Assembly: GCF_000739635.1 (NCBI RefSeq)
Contig: NZ_BATQ01000047.1
Location: 1-59,931, forward strand
DNA length: 59,931 nt
Reading direction: 5' to 3'
Origin: Verrucomicrobium sp. BvORR034
Lineage (GTDB): Bacteria > Verrucomicrobiota > Verrucomicrobiia > Verrucomicrobiales > Verrucomicrobiaceae
Every line of letters starts with the position of its first letter. Position 1 is the stretch's first letter. Below the pieces are notes generated by a model, which had not been told where the DNA came from, searched no databases, and worked only from the letters and a program-made list of their open reading frames with translations. The translations under genes were made by a program, and so were the position numbers. Of the stretch, positions 1 through 9,038 are shown piece after piece.

Positions 1-480
1 CGTACCGTCTCAAGCAACAGTGGCAGCACGCCGCCCGACAGCGTGGTGAAGCAGGCTCTGGAGACCCACAAAGTGGCCATCACCGCCATCACAGACTTCA
101 TGGGAGAGAAAAGTGTGAAGGGCATTTCCCAGGCCTCCTTCCTGGCCGCAGCCGTGCTCTACCACGAGATCAATGCGGAGAAGTGCATGGAGTTCATGGC
201 TGCCATCCGCACCGGTGCTGGCCTCGCCCTGGATCATCCTGCATTGAGGTTGCGCAAACTCCTGATGGGCGAGTCGGTCCTGCATTCCATGCCGCGTGGT
301 GGGGCAAACCAAGCGTACATTTTCCGCCGCTCAGTTTATGCCATGCAGGCGCATCTGGACGGAAGGATGATTGGCGGCCTCCGGGAGGCGGACGACTTTG
401 ACCAGGCAACTGCTCCCATCAGGCAGCGCCGGAGACCTGTGGTGAAGAGCACTACAGGGCGCAGCGTGGAGTTGGTTTGA
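1..480 (+). CDS. Hypothetical protein, 3' end only
   Basis: The reading frame is open from the first base of the window to a TGA at 478-480, so this is the last ~159 codons of a gene that begins outside. The first in-frame ATG/GTG (near 43) is not a convincing start because the frame is open upstream. The visible part is mostly helical and basic near the end (a run of Gln/Arg followed by a Thr/Ser-rich tail). I recognise no family. About 150 bases without a gene separate it from the helicase; codon third positions are GC-rich as in the neighbours, which supports real coding. Confidence 0.55.
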   Translation, partial: RTVSSNSGSTPPDSVVKQALETHKVAITAITDFMGEKSVKGISQASFLAAAVLYHEINAEKCMEFMAAIRTGAGLALDHPALRLRKLLMGESVLHSMPRGGANQAYIFRRSVYAMQAHLDGRMIGGLREADDFDQATAPIRQRRRPVVKSTTGRSVELV

Positions 481-632
481 GAAAAGCATTTGGTTTGCTT
501 CGTCACGCCAGGCCATCGTGCAGGTGGATGTGACCGGGTGCTCGTTCCCGTCAGCAATGTGAGAACGCCTCCGCCGGAGATGCACTCTTCCGTTGCCCGC
601 AGGCCGCTTCTGGCGACACTGCGGGCCGTCTC

Positions 633-3188
633 ATGTCCGACCACCCTCTGCTGCGCCGCCTCCCTACCACGCCTGACTGCTCCAACGACGAACTGCTGGA
701 CCGGTTCCTGGACTATGTGGCAGAAAAGAAGCTGGAATTGTACCCGGCACAGGAGGAGGCGGTTTTGGCACTCTTTGAGGGACAGAATGTCATCCTCAAC
801 ACGCCGACGGGCTCCGGTAAGTCCTTGGTGGCGACCGCTTTGCACTTCCTGTCCCTGGCTCGCGGTCGCAGGTCGGTTTACACCTGTCCGATCAAGGCGC
901 TGGTGAACGAGAAGTTCCTCGCGCTCTGTCGTGACTTCGGGCCGGACAATGTCGGCATGGCCACCGGAGATGCGACGGTGAACCGCCATGCGCCCATCCT
1001 GTGCTGCACGGCGGAGATTCTCTCCAACTATGCGCTGCGGGATGGCGAGGGGGCTCCGTTCCGCGAGGTGATCATGGACGAGTTCCACTACTACGCAGAT
1101 CGCGAGCGTGGGGTGGCCTGGCAGGTGCCGCTGCTCACCATGGCCAAGTCGCGCTTTCTGCTGATGTCCGCCACCATGGGGGCGACGGATTTCTTCCAAA
1201 AGGAACTCATCCGGCTGACTGGGGCGGAGACTTCCATCGTCTCCTCCCAGACGCGCCCGGTGCCGCTGGAGTTCAGCTATGCGGAGACTTCGGTGGATGT
1301 GACCCTGCAGGAACTGGTGGGGGCCTGCCGGGCCCCGGTCTATCTGGTGCACTTCACGCAAAACGATGCGGCCCAGGCCGCGCAGGATTTGATGAGCCTG
1401 AACTTCTGCACCCAGGCGGAAAAGGCCTCGATCAAGGAGCATCTGGTGGGGGTGAAATTCGCAAGCCCGTATGGCAAGGAGGTCAAAAAGTACCTCAGTC
1501 ATGGCGTCGGCATCCACCACGCGGGGCTCCTGCCCAAGTATCGGGTGCTGGTGGAGCAGTTGGCGCAGAAGGGGCTGCTCAAGGTGATCTGCGGTACGGA
1601 CACGCTGGGGGTGGGGGTGAACGTACCGATCCGCACCGTGGTGCTCACCCGGCTCAGCAAGTACGGCGGGCAGAAGGTGGCCACGCTTTCGGCACGGGAC
1701 TTTCACCAGATCACCGGGCGTGCTGGCCGGCGTGGGTTCGATGACATTGGCTATGTGGTGGCCCAGGCCCCGGAGCACGTGATCGAGAACGCCAAGATGG
1801 ATGCCAAGGCGGGTGGGGACGCCAAGAAGCTGCGCAAGATGGTGAAGAAAAAGCCGCCCGAGGGCTTTGTGGGCTGGAGTGAAGACACCTTCAAGAAGCT
1901 CCAGTCCGCCGCTCCGGAGCCCTTGCAGTCGCGGTTTCAGGTATCACACGGCATGTTGCTGCAGGTGCTGAGCCGCGAAAGCGACGGCTGCCGGGCCATG
2001 CAGAAGCTGATACGTGATTCGCATGAAACGGCGGCGGCAAAGAAGCAGCATCGCGACCGGGCCTGGCAGCTCTTTCGCGCTCTGGTGACGCGGAAGATCA
2101 TCGAAATTCTGCCCAAGGATCAACGGCAGCCCGGCGGACAGAAGCTCCGGGTGAATGTGGCGCTTCAGGATGATTTTTCCTTGAACTACACGCTGTCTCT
2201 CTACCTCATAGACACGCTGGCCCTCATTGATCCCAACTCGCCCAACTATGCGGCGGACGTGATGACTCTCTGTGAGTCCATCCTGGAGAATCCCGACACC
2301 ATTCTGCGGAGACAGCTCAGCAAGGTGAAGGACGAGGCCATGGCGGCGATGAAGGAGGAGGGGGTGCCCTACGAAGAGCGCATCGAGCGTCTGGAGGCAC
2401 TCGAGTATCCGAAACCCTGCAGGGAGTTTGTGTATAGCACCTTCAACGAGTTTTCCGCCACCCACCCTTGGGTAGGGCAGGAGAACATCCGCCCCAAGAG
2501 CATTGCTCGGGAGATGTACGAGAACTTCCGCTCCTTCACGGACTACATCAACGACTATGAACTCCACCGGGCGGAGGGCGTGCTGTTGCGCCATCTGTCC
2601 TCTGTGCACAAGGTGCTGGCCCAGACGGTGCCGGACCAGTTCAAGACCGAGCCCGTGCAGGAAATGGAAGCATGGTTGGCCGGGGTGCTGCGTGGGACGG
2701 ACTCCAGCCTTCTGGATGAATGGGAGCGTCTGCGGGATCCGAACTGGAAACCGGGCGAAGAGGCTGAGGAGGGGAAAGAACCGGAGCAGGCACCAGACAT
2801 CACCCGCAACAGGCGAGAGTTCACCGCGCTCATTCGCACGGAGATCTTCAAATTTCTGCGACCTCTGGCAACCGAGAGCTACGGCGCAGCGATCAGTGCC
2901 CTTGGAGCCCCGGGATCAGAATGGAATGCGGAGAAGCTCGCGGCTGCCATGGACCCCTATTACGACGAGCACGACCGGATTCTCCTGGATGCAGAGGCTC
3001 GCAATGGGCGCCACACCTATGTGGAGGCGATCGAGGACGGGCGCACCTGGAGGGTCTGCCAGGTACTGGTGGATGCGGAGGCAATCAACGACTGGCAGGC
3101 AGAGTTCCGGGTGGACCTGGCCCTGGCCCGGGAAGAGGGCAAGCCCACGCTCATTCTCGTCTCGGTGGGCCCGGTGGTGGCGGACTGA
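633..3188 (+). CDS. Ski2/Mtr4-like DEAD/DEAH-box RNA helicase
   Basis: An 851-residue superfamily 2 helicase. The Walker A motif TPTGSGKS is at residues 57-64, the DExH box reads DEFH at 149-152, motif III SAT at 179-181, and motif [12 protein letters not shown] at 359-368. These are the motifs of the Ski2-like branch, in which Mtr4/Dob1 unwind RNA for decay. The long C-terminal half (about 400-851) resembles the helicase-associated region found in bacterial Ski2-like proteins (DUF3516 type); this is from memory, not a search. ATG at 633 gives a sensible start just before the Q-motif region. It lies 66 bases upstream of argH on the same strand. Likely cytoplasmic RNA processing or decay; the substrate cannot be told from sequence. 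Confidence 0.85.
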   Translation: MSDHPLLRRLPTTPDCSNDELLDRFLDYVAEKKLELYPAQEEAVLALFEGQNVILNTPTGSGKSLVATALHFLSLARGRRSVYTCPIKALVNEKFLALCRDFGPDNVGMATGDATVNRHAPILCCTAEILSNYALRDGEGAPFREVIMDEFHYYADRERGVAWQVPLLTMAKSRFLLMSATMGATDFFQKELIRLTGAETSIVSSQTRPVPLEFSYAETSVDVTLQELVGACRAPVYLVHFTQNDAAQAAQDLMSLNFCTQAEKASIKEHLVGVKFASPYGKEVKKYLSHGVGIHHAGLLPKYRVLVEQLAQKGLLKVICGTDTLGVGVNVPIRTVVLTRLSKYGGQKVATLSARDFHQITGRAGRRGFDDIGYVVAQAPEHVIENAKMDAKAGGDAKKLRKMVKKKPPEGFVGWSEDTFKKLQSAAPEPLQSRFQVSHGMLLQVLSRESDGCRAMQKLIRDSHETAAAKKQHRDRAWQLFRALVTRKIIEILPKDQRQPGGQKLRVNVALQDDFSLNYTLSLYLIDTLALIDPNSPNYAADVMTLCESILENPDTILRRQLSKVKDEAMAAMKEEGVPYEERIERLEALEYPKPCREFVYSTFNEFSATHPWVGQENIRPKSIAREMYENFRSFTDYINDYELHRAEGVLLRHLSSVHKVLAQTVPDQFKTEPVQEMEAWLAGVLRGTDSSLLDEWERLRDPNWKPGEEAEEGKEPEQAPDITRNRREFTALIRTEIFKFLRPLATESYGAAISALGAPGSEWNAEKLAAAMDPYYDEHDRILLDAEARNGRHTYVEAIEDGRTWRVCQVLVDAEAINDWQAEFRVDLALAREEGKPTLILVSVGPVVAD

Positions 3189-3254
3189 TTCGGCACAAAG
3201 TCCCCATTGCCCTCCCTCAACCTTGCATTTAGACATTTCACCCCCTTAAAAGCC

Positions 3255-4619
3255 ATGTGGAAAGGACGCTTCCAACAACCCACCAGTGCGCTCGTGCAGC
3301 GCTACGGCGAGTCCGTGTCATTTGACTGGAGACTCTACGCTCACGACATCCGCGGATCCATCGCCCACGCCAAAGGGCTGGAGAAGGCGGGCATCCTGAC
3401 CACCGCAGAGCGGGAGGCCATCGAGCGCGGACTGTTGCAGATCCGCGACGAGATCGCAGGCGGCGACTTTGCCTGGAGCCAGGAGCTGGAAGACGTGCAC
3501 ATGAACATCGAGTCCACGCTGACGAAGCGGATCGGACCCGCTGGGGCAAAGCTGCACACCGCGCGAAGCCGGAATGACCAGGTGGCTACAGACGTGCGCC
3601 TCTATTCCCGGGATGCGATCGATTCCCTGATCGCCCTGACCAGGGAACTCCAACGTGCTCTGGTGGAGTGCGCCGAGCGGGGCGCGGATGCCGTGATGCC
3701 GGGGTACACCCACTTGCAACGTGGGCAGCCGGTGCTTTTTGCCCATCACTTGCTGGCCTATGTGGAGATGTTCGCCCGGGATGCCGAGCGTCTGGCTGAT
3801 GCTCGGAAGCGTGTGAATATCATGCCGCTCGGCTCTGGCGCGCTGGCAGGGTCCACGATCATCCTGGATCGCGAATTCGTGGCCAAGGAACTGGGTTTCG
3901 ACGGCGTGACGCAGAACTCGATGGACGCCGTGAGTGACCGTGACTTCGTGGCGGAGCTGCTTTTTTCGATTGCCCTCCAGGGGGTGCATTTGTCCCGCTT
4001 GAGTGAGGACGTCATCCTCTGGGCCAGTGCGGAGTTTGGCTTCATCAGCCTGAGTGATGCCCACACCACGGGCTCCAGCCTCATGCCGCAGAAGAAAAAT
4101 CCGGACGTGGCAGAGCTGACGCGTGGCAAGTCCGGTCGTCTGGTGGGGAACCTCATGGCCCTGCTGACCCTCCTCAAGGGCCTGCCCATGACCTACAACC
4201 GGGACATGCAGGAGGACAAAGAGCCTCTGTTTGACTCCCTGGAAACGATCACCCTGGCGCTGGAAGTCTTCACCGAGATGGTCCGCGGCATGGATGTGAA
4301 TCGTGATCGGGCTGCCGCGGCGGCGAGCGATCCGCTCCTGCTAGCCACCGACCTGGCTGACTACTTGGTGCTGAAGGGCGTGCCTTTCCGCCAGGCGCAC
4401 GAGGTCATTGGCAAGCTGGTGGCCCACTGCCTGAGCACCGGTCGTCCCTTCCCCGAGCTGTCGCTGGAGGACTACCGCCAGTTCAGCGATGCGTTTGGAG
4501 ACGACGTCTTTGCCGTGCTCAAGATGGATACCGCCCTCGCCGCCCGCAAGGGTATCGGTGCCCCTTCGCCTGCCAATGTGGCCGGGAGGTTGCAGCACTG
4601 GCGGGAGAGTTTGGCGTGA
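3255..4619 (+). CDS. argH: Argininosuccinate lyase
   Basis: Splits argininosuccinate into arginine and fumarate, the last step of arginine synthesis; cytoplasmic homotetramer. The N-terminus MWKGRF matches the conserved W-x-GRF opening of ArgH, so I start at ATG 3255 and not at the TTG 48 bases upstream. HTARSRNDQVATD and GYTHLQRGQPV are the conserved active-site segments, and the fumarase/aspartase signature GSSLMPQKKNPD carries the catalytic serine loop. The length of 454 residues agrees with the usual ~460. The TGA stop overlaps a GTG that could open the next reading frame (GTGA overlap), suggesting that the gene originally downstream was translationally coupled. Confidence 0.97.
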   Translation: MWKGRFQQPTSALVQRYGESVSFDWRLYAHDIRGSIAHAKGLEKAGILTTAEREAIERGLLQIRDEIAGGDFAWSQELEDVHMNIESTLTKRIGPAGAKLHTARSRNDQVATDVRLYSRDAIDSLIALTRELQRALVECAERGADAVMPGYTHLQRGQPVLFAHHLLAYVEMFARDAERLADARKRVNIMPLGSGALAGSTIILDREFVAKELGFDGVTQNSMDAVSDRDFVAELLFSIALQGVHLSRLSEDVILWASAEFGFISLSDAHTTGSSLMPQKKNPDVAELTRGKSGRLVGNLMALLTLLKGLPMTYNRDMQEDKEPLFDSLETITLALEVFTEMVRGMDVNRDRAAAAASDPLLLATDLADYLVLKGVPFRQAHEVIGKLVAHCLSTGRPFPELSLEDYRQFSDAFGDDVFAVLKMDTALAARKGIGAPSPANVAGRLQHWRESLA

Positions 4620-6001
4620 GTGACGGTAGGACAGGTTTCCAACCTGTTGGTGAGGCAGGATTTCATCCTGCCTCTGCTACTGCTGTGGATCTATTTGTCC
4701 CTCTAGAATGGAACAAAGTCATCACGGTTAAACAGCGCCATCTGCCCCACTGGCGGCAGGAAGGGGCAACGTACTTCGTGACGTTTCGGCTAGGGGATTC
4801 GCTCCCAACTCACATCCTGGCCCAATGGCGTGAAGAGTTGGAGATCTGGCTCCATCAGCACCCCGAGCCTTGGAAGGGAAAGACGTTTGCGGAATATCAA
4901 GCGAGGTTCGTGGACGGAAGAGAGGAGTGGTTTGACAGGGGGTACGGCGAATGTTTGCTCGCTCAAACCCGACTCCGAAAGGTGGTGGTGGATTCCCTCC
5001 TGCACTTTCATGGGGAGCGCTACCTCTTGGATGGCTTCGTGGTCATGCCCAATCACACCCACGTCTTGGTGAAGCCGTTGCCTGGAATGGCTCTCTCCGA
5101 CATTGTCGGCGGTTGGAAGCGGCACTCGGCCCGGGAGATTCACAAGGTTCTTGGTCGCTCTGGCGCTTTATGGATGGAGGAAAGTCACGACCGGATTGTT
5201 CGCGATGCAGTGGAACTTCGGAAATATCGCGATTACATCCTGGAGAATCCACAGAAGGCCGGTTTGCCGGTAGGCGAGTACAGTGTGGAACTTCGAAACG
5301 TGATGAAAACCGAGAGCGACGGAAGTGTGATCCAAGGGGCTTGTGCCGATGGTGGCGGCGAGGGGACAGGATGCAATCCTGTCCAGCCGACAGGTTGCAA
5401 ACCTGTCCTACAGTTTCCCCTCTGCGAAATCCGCGACCATGACGACTGGAAGAAGCTCCCGGGGGAGATGGTGTACCCGGGGAAGTACGTCCAGATCGAG
5501 GAGTGTGCCTACCTCACCCCCGCCCGGCCGGAGACCCCCGTGCACTGGACGGTGGCGCACCGGAAATCCGCGATTGCGGTGGCTCCGATCACGGATGACG
5601 GAAAATTCATCCTCATCCACCAGGAGCGTCTGCCCGTGCAGCGGACCCTCTGGGAGTTCCCTGCCGGACAGCTGGATGACGGGGAAACCCACGAGGCCAT
5701 CCTGGATACGGTGCACCGGGAGCTGGATGAGGAGGCGGGGTGCGTGGTCGCCCCAGAGGGCACGCTTACTCCTTTGGGCTGGTTTTTTGGCTCGCAAGGA
5801 TTTACCAATGAGCACGTTTATTTGTTTGCCGCTCATCCAGTGCGAATCGTCCGGACTCCCCAGCCTGTCGGAGGGGAGCACATTGGCGAAGTGCGGCTTG
5901 TGACCGGGGCCGAATTGCGCCAGATGGTCGCCAGCCATGTGATTCAGGATGCGCTTACCCTCGCCCTGTTTGCAAGGATGGCCGCCCATGGCATGGTCTA
6001 G
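4616..6001 (+). CDS. RAYT transposase fused in frame to a NUDIX hydrolase
   Basis: One uninterrupted frame of 461 codons from GTG 4616 (overlapping the argH stop). Residues ~24-225 are a REP-associated tyrosine transposase: the HUH motif is NHTHVL (His147, His149) and the likely catalytic Tyr207 lies in the segment before ENPQKAG. Residues ~248-265 are simply the translated right-hand REP palindromes. Residues ~285-455 are an ADP-ribose-pyrophosphatase-type NUDIX domain with WEFPAGQLDDGE, then HRELDEEAG. By my count ten residues, not the usual seven, separate the box Glu from RE. Either domain may also be made alone: GTG 4685 could start the transposase and ATG 5468 the NUDIX part. Most likely the RAYT element landed near the start of an argH-coupled NUDIX gene and left the frame open. 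Confidence 0.8.
   Translation: MSDGRTGFQPVGEAGFHPASATAVDLFVPLEWNKVITVKQRHLPHWRQEGATYFVTFRLGDSLPTHILAQWREELEIWLHQHPEPWKGKTFAEYQARFVDGREEWFDRGYGECLLAQTRLRKVVVDSLLHFHGERYLLDGFVVMPNHTHVLVKPLPGMALSDIVGGWKRHSAREIHKVLGRSGALWMEESHDRIVRDAVELRKYRDYILENPQKAGLPVGEYSVELRNVMKTESDGSVIQGACADGGGEGTGCNPVQPTGCKPVLQFPLCEIRDHDDWKKLPGEMVYPGKYVQIEECAYLTPARPETPVHWTVAHRKSAIAVAPITDDGKFILIHQERLPVQRTLWEFPAGQLDDGETHEAILDTVHRELDEEAGCVVAPEGTLTPLGWFFGSQGFTNEHVYLFAAHPVRIVRTPQPVGGEHIGEVRLVTGAELRQMVASHVIQDALTLALFARMAAHGMV
4626..4673 (+). repeat. Left REP pair of the RAYT element
   Basis: Two adjacent hairpins: ACAGGTT-TCC-AACCTGT at 4631-4647 (7-bp stem) and GGCAGGAT-TTC-ATCCTGCC at 4654-4672 (8-bp stem). Each has a three-base loop. 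They lie in the first 20 codons of the fused frame. Confidence 0.85.
5364..5411 (-). repeat. Right REP pair of the RAYT element (inverted copy)
   Basis: Hairpins GGACAGGAT-GCA-ATCCTGTCC at 5364-5384 (9-bp stem) and GACAGGTT-GCA-AACCTGTC at 5389-5407 (8-bp stem). The order is the mirror image of the left pair, and the outer end CTAC matches GTAG at the left. They are translated as part of the linker of the fused protein. Confidence 0.85.
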
Positions 6002-6061
6002 CCCCCTGTCACGCGAACCCTAGCGTCCTTATCGTTTTCTCATTCCCGCGAATTCCCACCC

Positions 6062-7234
6062 ATGTTCAACTGGATCTTCAAAAAAGTCGTTACCCTGCGT
6101 GAAAAAGTCGCAGTGGATCTCGGCGGTGCCGATGAAGAAAAGCCGTTTCTGGATCACCTGGATGATCTCCGGAAGATGATCGTCAACATGGTCGTCACCT
6201 TGCTGGTGGTGACCTTGGGGACGTTTTTCTTCTATGAGTCTCTGCTGAAGATCATCGACTATCCGCTGATGATGGCGGGCATCTACGACAAGGTGGACCT
6301 GCAGAATTTCAAGGTCACGGGCGGGTTCATGACCGTGATGAACATCTCCCTGGTGGCTGGGGTCATCTTGGCATTCCCGCTGCTGCTGTACTTCCTGCTC
6401 CAGTTCATCCTCCCCGGGCTGAGAACCACCGAGAAAAAGGTGATCTTCCCGGCCATCGGTGTGGGCGGCGGACTCTTCCTGTTGGGGGTGGTGTTTGCCT
6501 ACTACGTGGTCGCCCCGCGCGCGCTCCTGTTCTTCTACGAGTTCAGCGTGGGGATGAACCAGCTCAGTGCTTCCCATGGAGGGGGAACGGCTACTCCAAG
6601 CAAGCTGATCTGGGAGCGGGTGGAGTATGTTAAGTTTGTCTCCCAGTTCGTCCTCATTTTCGGAGCCTGCTTTGAACTGCCAGTGGTGGTGATGGCCTTG
6701 GTGAAAATGGACGTGCTGAACTACAAGGTGATGAAAACCTCCCGCGCGTGGGCAGCCATCATCATCTGCGTGGTCGCTGCCGTCATCACTCCCACTCAAG
6801 ATGCTCTGACTCTGGGGCTGCTCGCAGTGCCCATGTACGTTCTGTACGAGGTCTGCATCTGGTTGGCCTACTACATGGAGAAGAAGGACCGCCAGCTCTA
6901 TCCTGAGTACTACAAGGAACAGGATGAGGAATCCAAGGCCGTTGAAGTGGCGGACGACTGGGACAACGAGAACTACAATCCCTGGAACACCGGCGACTCC
7001 GACGAAGAGGAAGAGGAAGACGATGAAGCCAAGCGGAAGGAAAAGCAGGCGGTAGCTGCGACGGCAGCCTCGCCTGCGCCTGCCAGCAGCATCATTACCG
7101 AATCCTCAACGGCAAATGACTTTGCTCCCAAGTCTGACGACACGGTGACCTCTGCGGACCCTTCTCCAGAGGAGTCCAAGCCAGAGACAAAGTCTGAGAC
7201 CGATCCAACCGCTGACAAGCGGGACACGGACTAG
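6062..7234 (+). CDS. tatC: Sec-independent protein translocase TatC
   Basis: Inner-membrane core of the twin-arginine translocase, which binds Tat signal peptides and with TatA exports folded proteins. Six membrane segments can be placed between residues ~40 and 280. The N-terminal signal-binding segment reads FLDHLDDLRK where E. coli has HLIELRKR, so the key Glu is replaced by Asp; the second conserved Glu is kept in TTEKKVIFP. The protein is 390 residues, about 130 longer than E. coli TatC; the excess is a cytoplasmic tail with an acidic stretch (EEEEEDDE at ~320) followed by a low-complexity Ser/Thr/Pro/Ala region. No tatA or tatB is in the window. Several Tat substrates are encoded nearby. 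Confidence 0.93.
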   Translation: MFNWIFKKVVTLREKVAVDLGGADEEKPFLDHLDDLRKMIVNMVVTLLVVTLGTFFFYESLLKIIDYPLMMAGIYDKVDLQNFKVTGGFMTVMNISLVAGVILAFPLLLYFLLQFILPGLRTTEKKVIFPAIGVGGGLFLLGVVFAYYVVAPRALLFFYEFSVGMNQLSASHGGGTATPSKLIWERVEYVKFVSQFVLIFGACFELPVVVMALVKMDVLNYKVMKTSRAWAAIIICVVAAVITPTQDALTLGLLAVPMYVLYEVCIWLAYYMEKKDRQLYPEYYKEQDEESKAVEVADDWDNENYNPWNTGDSDEEEEEDDEAKRKEKQAVAATAASPAPASSIITESSTANDFAPKSDDTVTSADPSPEESKPETKSETDPTADKRDTD

Positions 7235-7279
7235 CCAGCGAAGCTTGCGGCTACTCCCGCTCCCTCATCTGATAGACCG

Positions 7280-8236
7280 ATGAAATTTACCCCTGCTGGT
7301 CATCCTGCTCCAGCAGGGTTTTTTCTTGTTCTGCTGACTGTGCTGATCGTGAGCACAGCGGCGGTCTGGGCGGACAGCCCATTGCCCGAGAATCCCAAAG
7401 TCGGCACGACAGGCTATATCCAATACTGGCCGGGAGACCTGCCGGTCGTACTTGCGGCACCGCATGGGGGGCGGTTGCTTCCCAAGGACATTCCCAACCG
7501 GCCCTATGGCAAGCTGCTGCGGGACACTGGTACCCTGGAACTCGCGGTGGAGATGCGGGCTGCCATGCTCAAGCAATATGGCCGGGCTCCGCATCTGGTG
7601 GTGTGTCAGCTGGCGAGAGTGAAGCTCGACTGTAATCGTGAGGTGCGCGAGGCAGCGCAGGGTAACTCCAAGGGGCAGACCGCCTGGGAGGAATACCATG
7701 GCTTCCTGCGTGATGCGGAGTCGGCCGTGATGAGTCAGTACGGCAAGGGCATTTTCCTCGACATTCATGGGCATGCTCATCCCAAGGCGCGGATTGAGCT
7801 GGGCTACCTGCTCAAGTCCAAAGAGCTGCAACAGAGTGACCAACAACTCAACGCGCCGGACCTGGTGACGCGCAGCAGCATCCGGCTGCTCGCTGAGCGG
7901 ACCGATGTGAGCTTCGCGGCATTGATCCGGGGCTCCACGAGCTTCGGTGCCCTGTTGGAGCAGCGTGGTTTCTCCTGCGTGCCATCACCCTCCAGCCAAT
8001 TGGAGCCGGATGATCTGTACTTCAACGGTGGATACAGCACGGAAACGCATGGCTCCCGGGACGGAGCCGGCCTGGATGCGATCCAGATGGAGACGCCGGG
8101 TGCCTATCGGGACACCGCGGTCAAACGGGTGGAGCTGTCTCGCGCCGTGAGCGATGCGCTCGCCAGTTATTTCAACAGCCATTTTCAGTTGAAGCTCGAC
8201 GGCAGCCAGACGGTTGAAAAGTCCGCAACGCGATAG
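7280..8236 (+). CDS. Secreted N-formylglutamate amidohydrolase-like protein
   Basis: A 318-residue protein with a hydrophobic signal peptide (residues ~13-31, cleavage near VWA-DS). It carries the zinc-hydrolase motifs of the N-formylglutamate deformylase fold: APHGG at ~61, LDCNRE at ~116, FLDIHGHAH at ~158 and QMETPGAYR near 272. The family removes formyl or aminoacyl groups from small amides; the export signal argues against a role in histidine breakdown, and the true substrate is unknown. It starts 45 bases after tatC. A strong terminator-like hairpin sits inside codons 4-15 (see separate entry). No better start downstream would keep the signal peptide. Confidence 0.75.
   Translation: MKFTPAGHPAPAGFFLVLLTVLIVSTAAVWADSPLPENPKVGTTGYIQYWPGDLPVVLAAPHGGRLLPKDIPNRPYGKLLRDTGTLELAVEMRAAMLKQYGRAPHLVVCQLARVKLDCNREVREAAQGNSKGQTAWEEYHGFLRDAESAVMSQYGKGIFLDIHGHAHPKARIELGYLLKSKELQQSDQQLNAPDLVTRSSIRLLAERTDVSFAALIRGSTSFGALLEQRGFSCVPSPSSQLEPDDLYFNGGYSTETHGSRDGAGLDAIQMETPGAYRDTAVKRVELSRAVSDALASYFNSHFQLKLDGSQTVEKSATR
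7291..7324 (+). terminator. Terminator-like hairpin within the start of the amidohydrolase gene
   Basis: CCCTGCTGG (7291-7299) pairs perfectly with CCAGCAGGG (7310-7318), with a ten-base loop, followed at once by six T residues. It has the form of an intrinsic terminator and could end the tatC transcript, yet it lies inside the first codons of the next gene. A translating ribosome would cover it, so attenuation is possible. Confidence 0.6.
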
Positions 8237-8302
8237 TTGATTCCTTGCGCCCGAGGGAGGATGGGTGGTTGCCACTTCCCGAGGCGATCTCACTTTCTGC
8301 TC

Positions 8303-9013
8303 ATGACCCTTGCGCAAACAGTATCCGTCATCATTCCGACCCGCAACTATGGCAGATTCCTGAAGGACGCTCTCGACAGCGTCTTTGCCCAGGACTGGCC
8401 GGAGATGACGGTGATCGTCGTGGACGATGCTTCAGAAGATGACTCCCCGCAGGTGGTTCAGGCCTACGGCAACAAGCTTCAATACGTGCGCCACGAAAAC
8501 AGGGGAGGCACGGCCAAGGCGAGGAATACGGGCCTGAATATGGTGAAGGAGGGAGTGGTTTGTTTCCTCGATAGTGATGACGTCTGGCTACCGGGGGCCC
8601 TTCAGGCGCTGATGAAAACACTGGCCTTCAGTCCGGATGCAGATGGCGCATGCGCACGGATGGTGAATGTTCCGCATGACGCCATGGCCTGGGCCGGGCA
8701 GAATCCCGGTGAGCTGACCGGGAAGGCGGTGCAGGGGTGGCAGGCTGGTGCGGTGGCGTTCCGCTGGACCTGTTTTGAACGGGTGGGTGGGTTTGATGAA
8801 ACGCTGCCGAATGCGGAGTTCGTAGAATGGATTTCACGAGCCCGGCACGTCGGCTTGAACTTTGCCACCACTGAGGAGTTGGTGGTGCTGCGCAGGGTGC
8901 ACGGCTCCAACTCGGTGCTCACCAAACCCACGCTGGCACCGGGCTACCTGCAGATGATTCAGCAACACCTGCAGAGAAAGCGCGCTGCCAGCACTGCGTT
9001 CGCGAAAGACTGA
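8303..9013 (+). CDS. Family 2 glycosyltransferase
   Basis: A 236-residue GT-A fold transferase that would use a nucleotide-sugar donor, cytoplasmic. The N-terminus VSVIIPTRNYGRFL is the typical GT2 opening, VVDDASEDDS follows, ARNTGL is the conserved helix, and the metal-binding DxD is in FLDSDDVW (~residue 89). I start at ATG 8303 because it places the GT2 motif at residue 6; a TTG at 8237 would add 22 residues unlike the family. The C-terminal acceptor domain is short and no membrane helix is seen. It ends 25 bases before the convergent GT4 gene, so it probably belongs to the same glycan cluster. Confidence 0.88.
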   Translation: MTLAQTVSVIIPTRNYGRFLKDALDSVFAQDWPEMTVIVVDDASEDDSPQVVQAYGNKLQYVRHENRGGTAKARNTGLNMVKEGVVCFLDSDDVWLPGALQALMKTLAFSPDADGACARMVNVPHDAMAWAGQNPGELTGKAVQGWQAGAVAFRWTCFERVGGFDETLPNAEFVEWISRARHVGLNFATTEELVVLRRVHGSNSVLTKPTLAPGYLQMIQQHLQRKRAASTAFAKD

Positions 9014-9038
9014 GGAGTGGAAGTTGGGGGATTCGGGG

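Larger units (their letters stand above)
4626..5411 (+). mobile_element. REP/RAYT element flanked by inverted palindrome pairs
   Basis: A 786-bp unit bounded by two copies of a two-hairpin cassette in inverted orientation. Reading the left end forward and the right end as reverse complement, both begin GTAGGACAGGTTT, then a CAACCTGT arm, then a second palindrome built on CAGGAT/ATCCTG. Inside lies the Y1/HUH transposase domain described in the CDS entry. This is the organisation expected of a RAYT with its cognate REP sequences. No target-site duplication is obvious. No other copy of these palindromes was noticed in the window. Confidence 0.75.

Noticed and set aside
336-1778. Long open frame of 480 codons antisense to the helicase gene
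   Set aside because: A shadow of the GC-rich helicase codons on the opposite strand; the translation is rich in His, Arg and Gln with no domain, while the plus strand has all helicase motifs.
3207-3254. Earlier TTG start for argH
   Set aside because: The added 16 residues do not belong to ArgH; the family begins at the W-x-GRF motif encoded from 3255.
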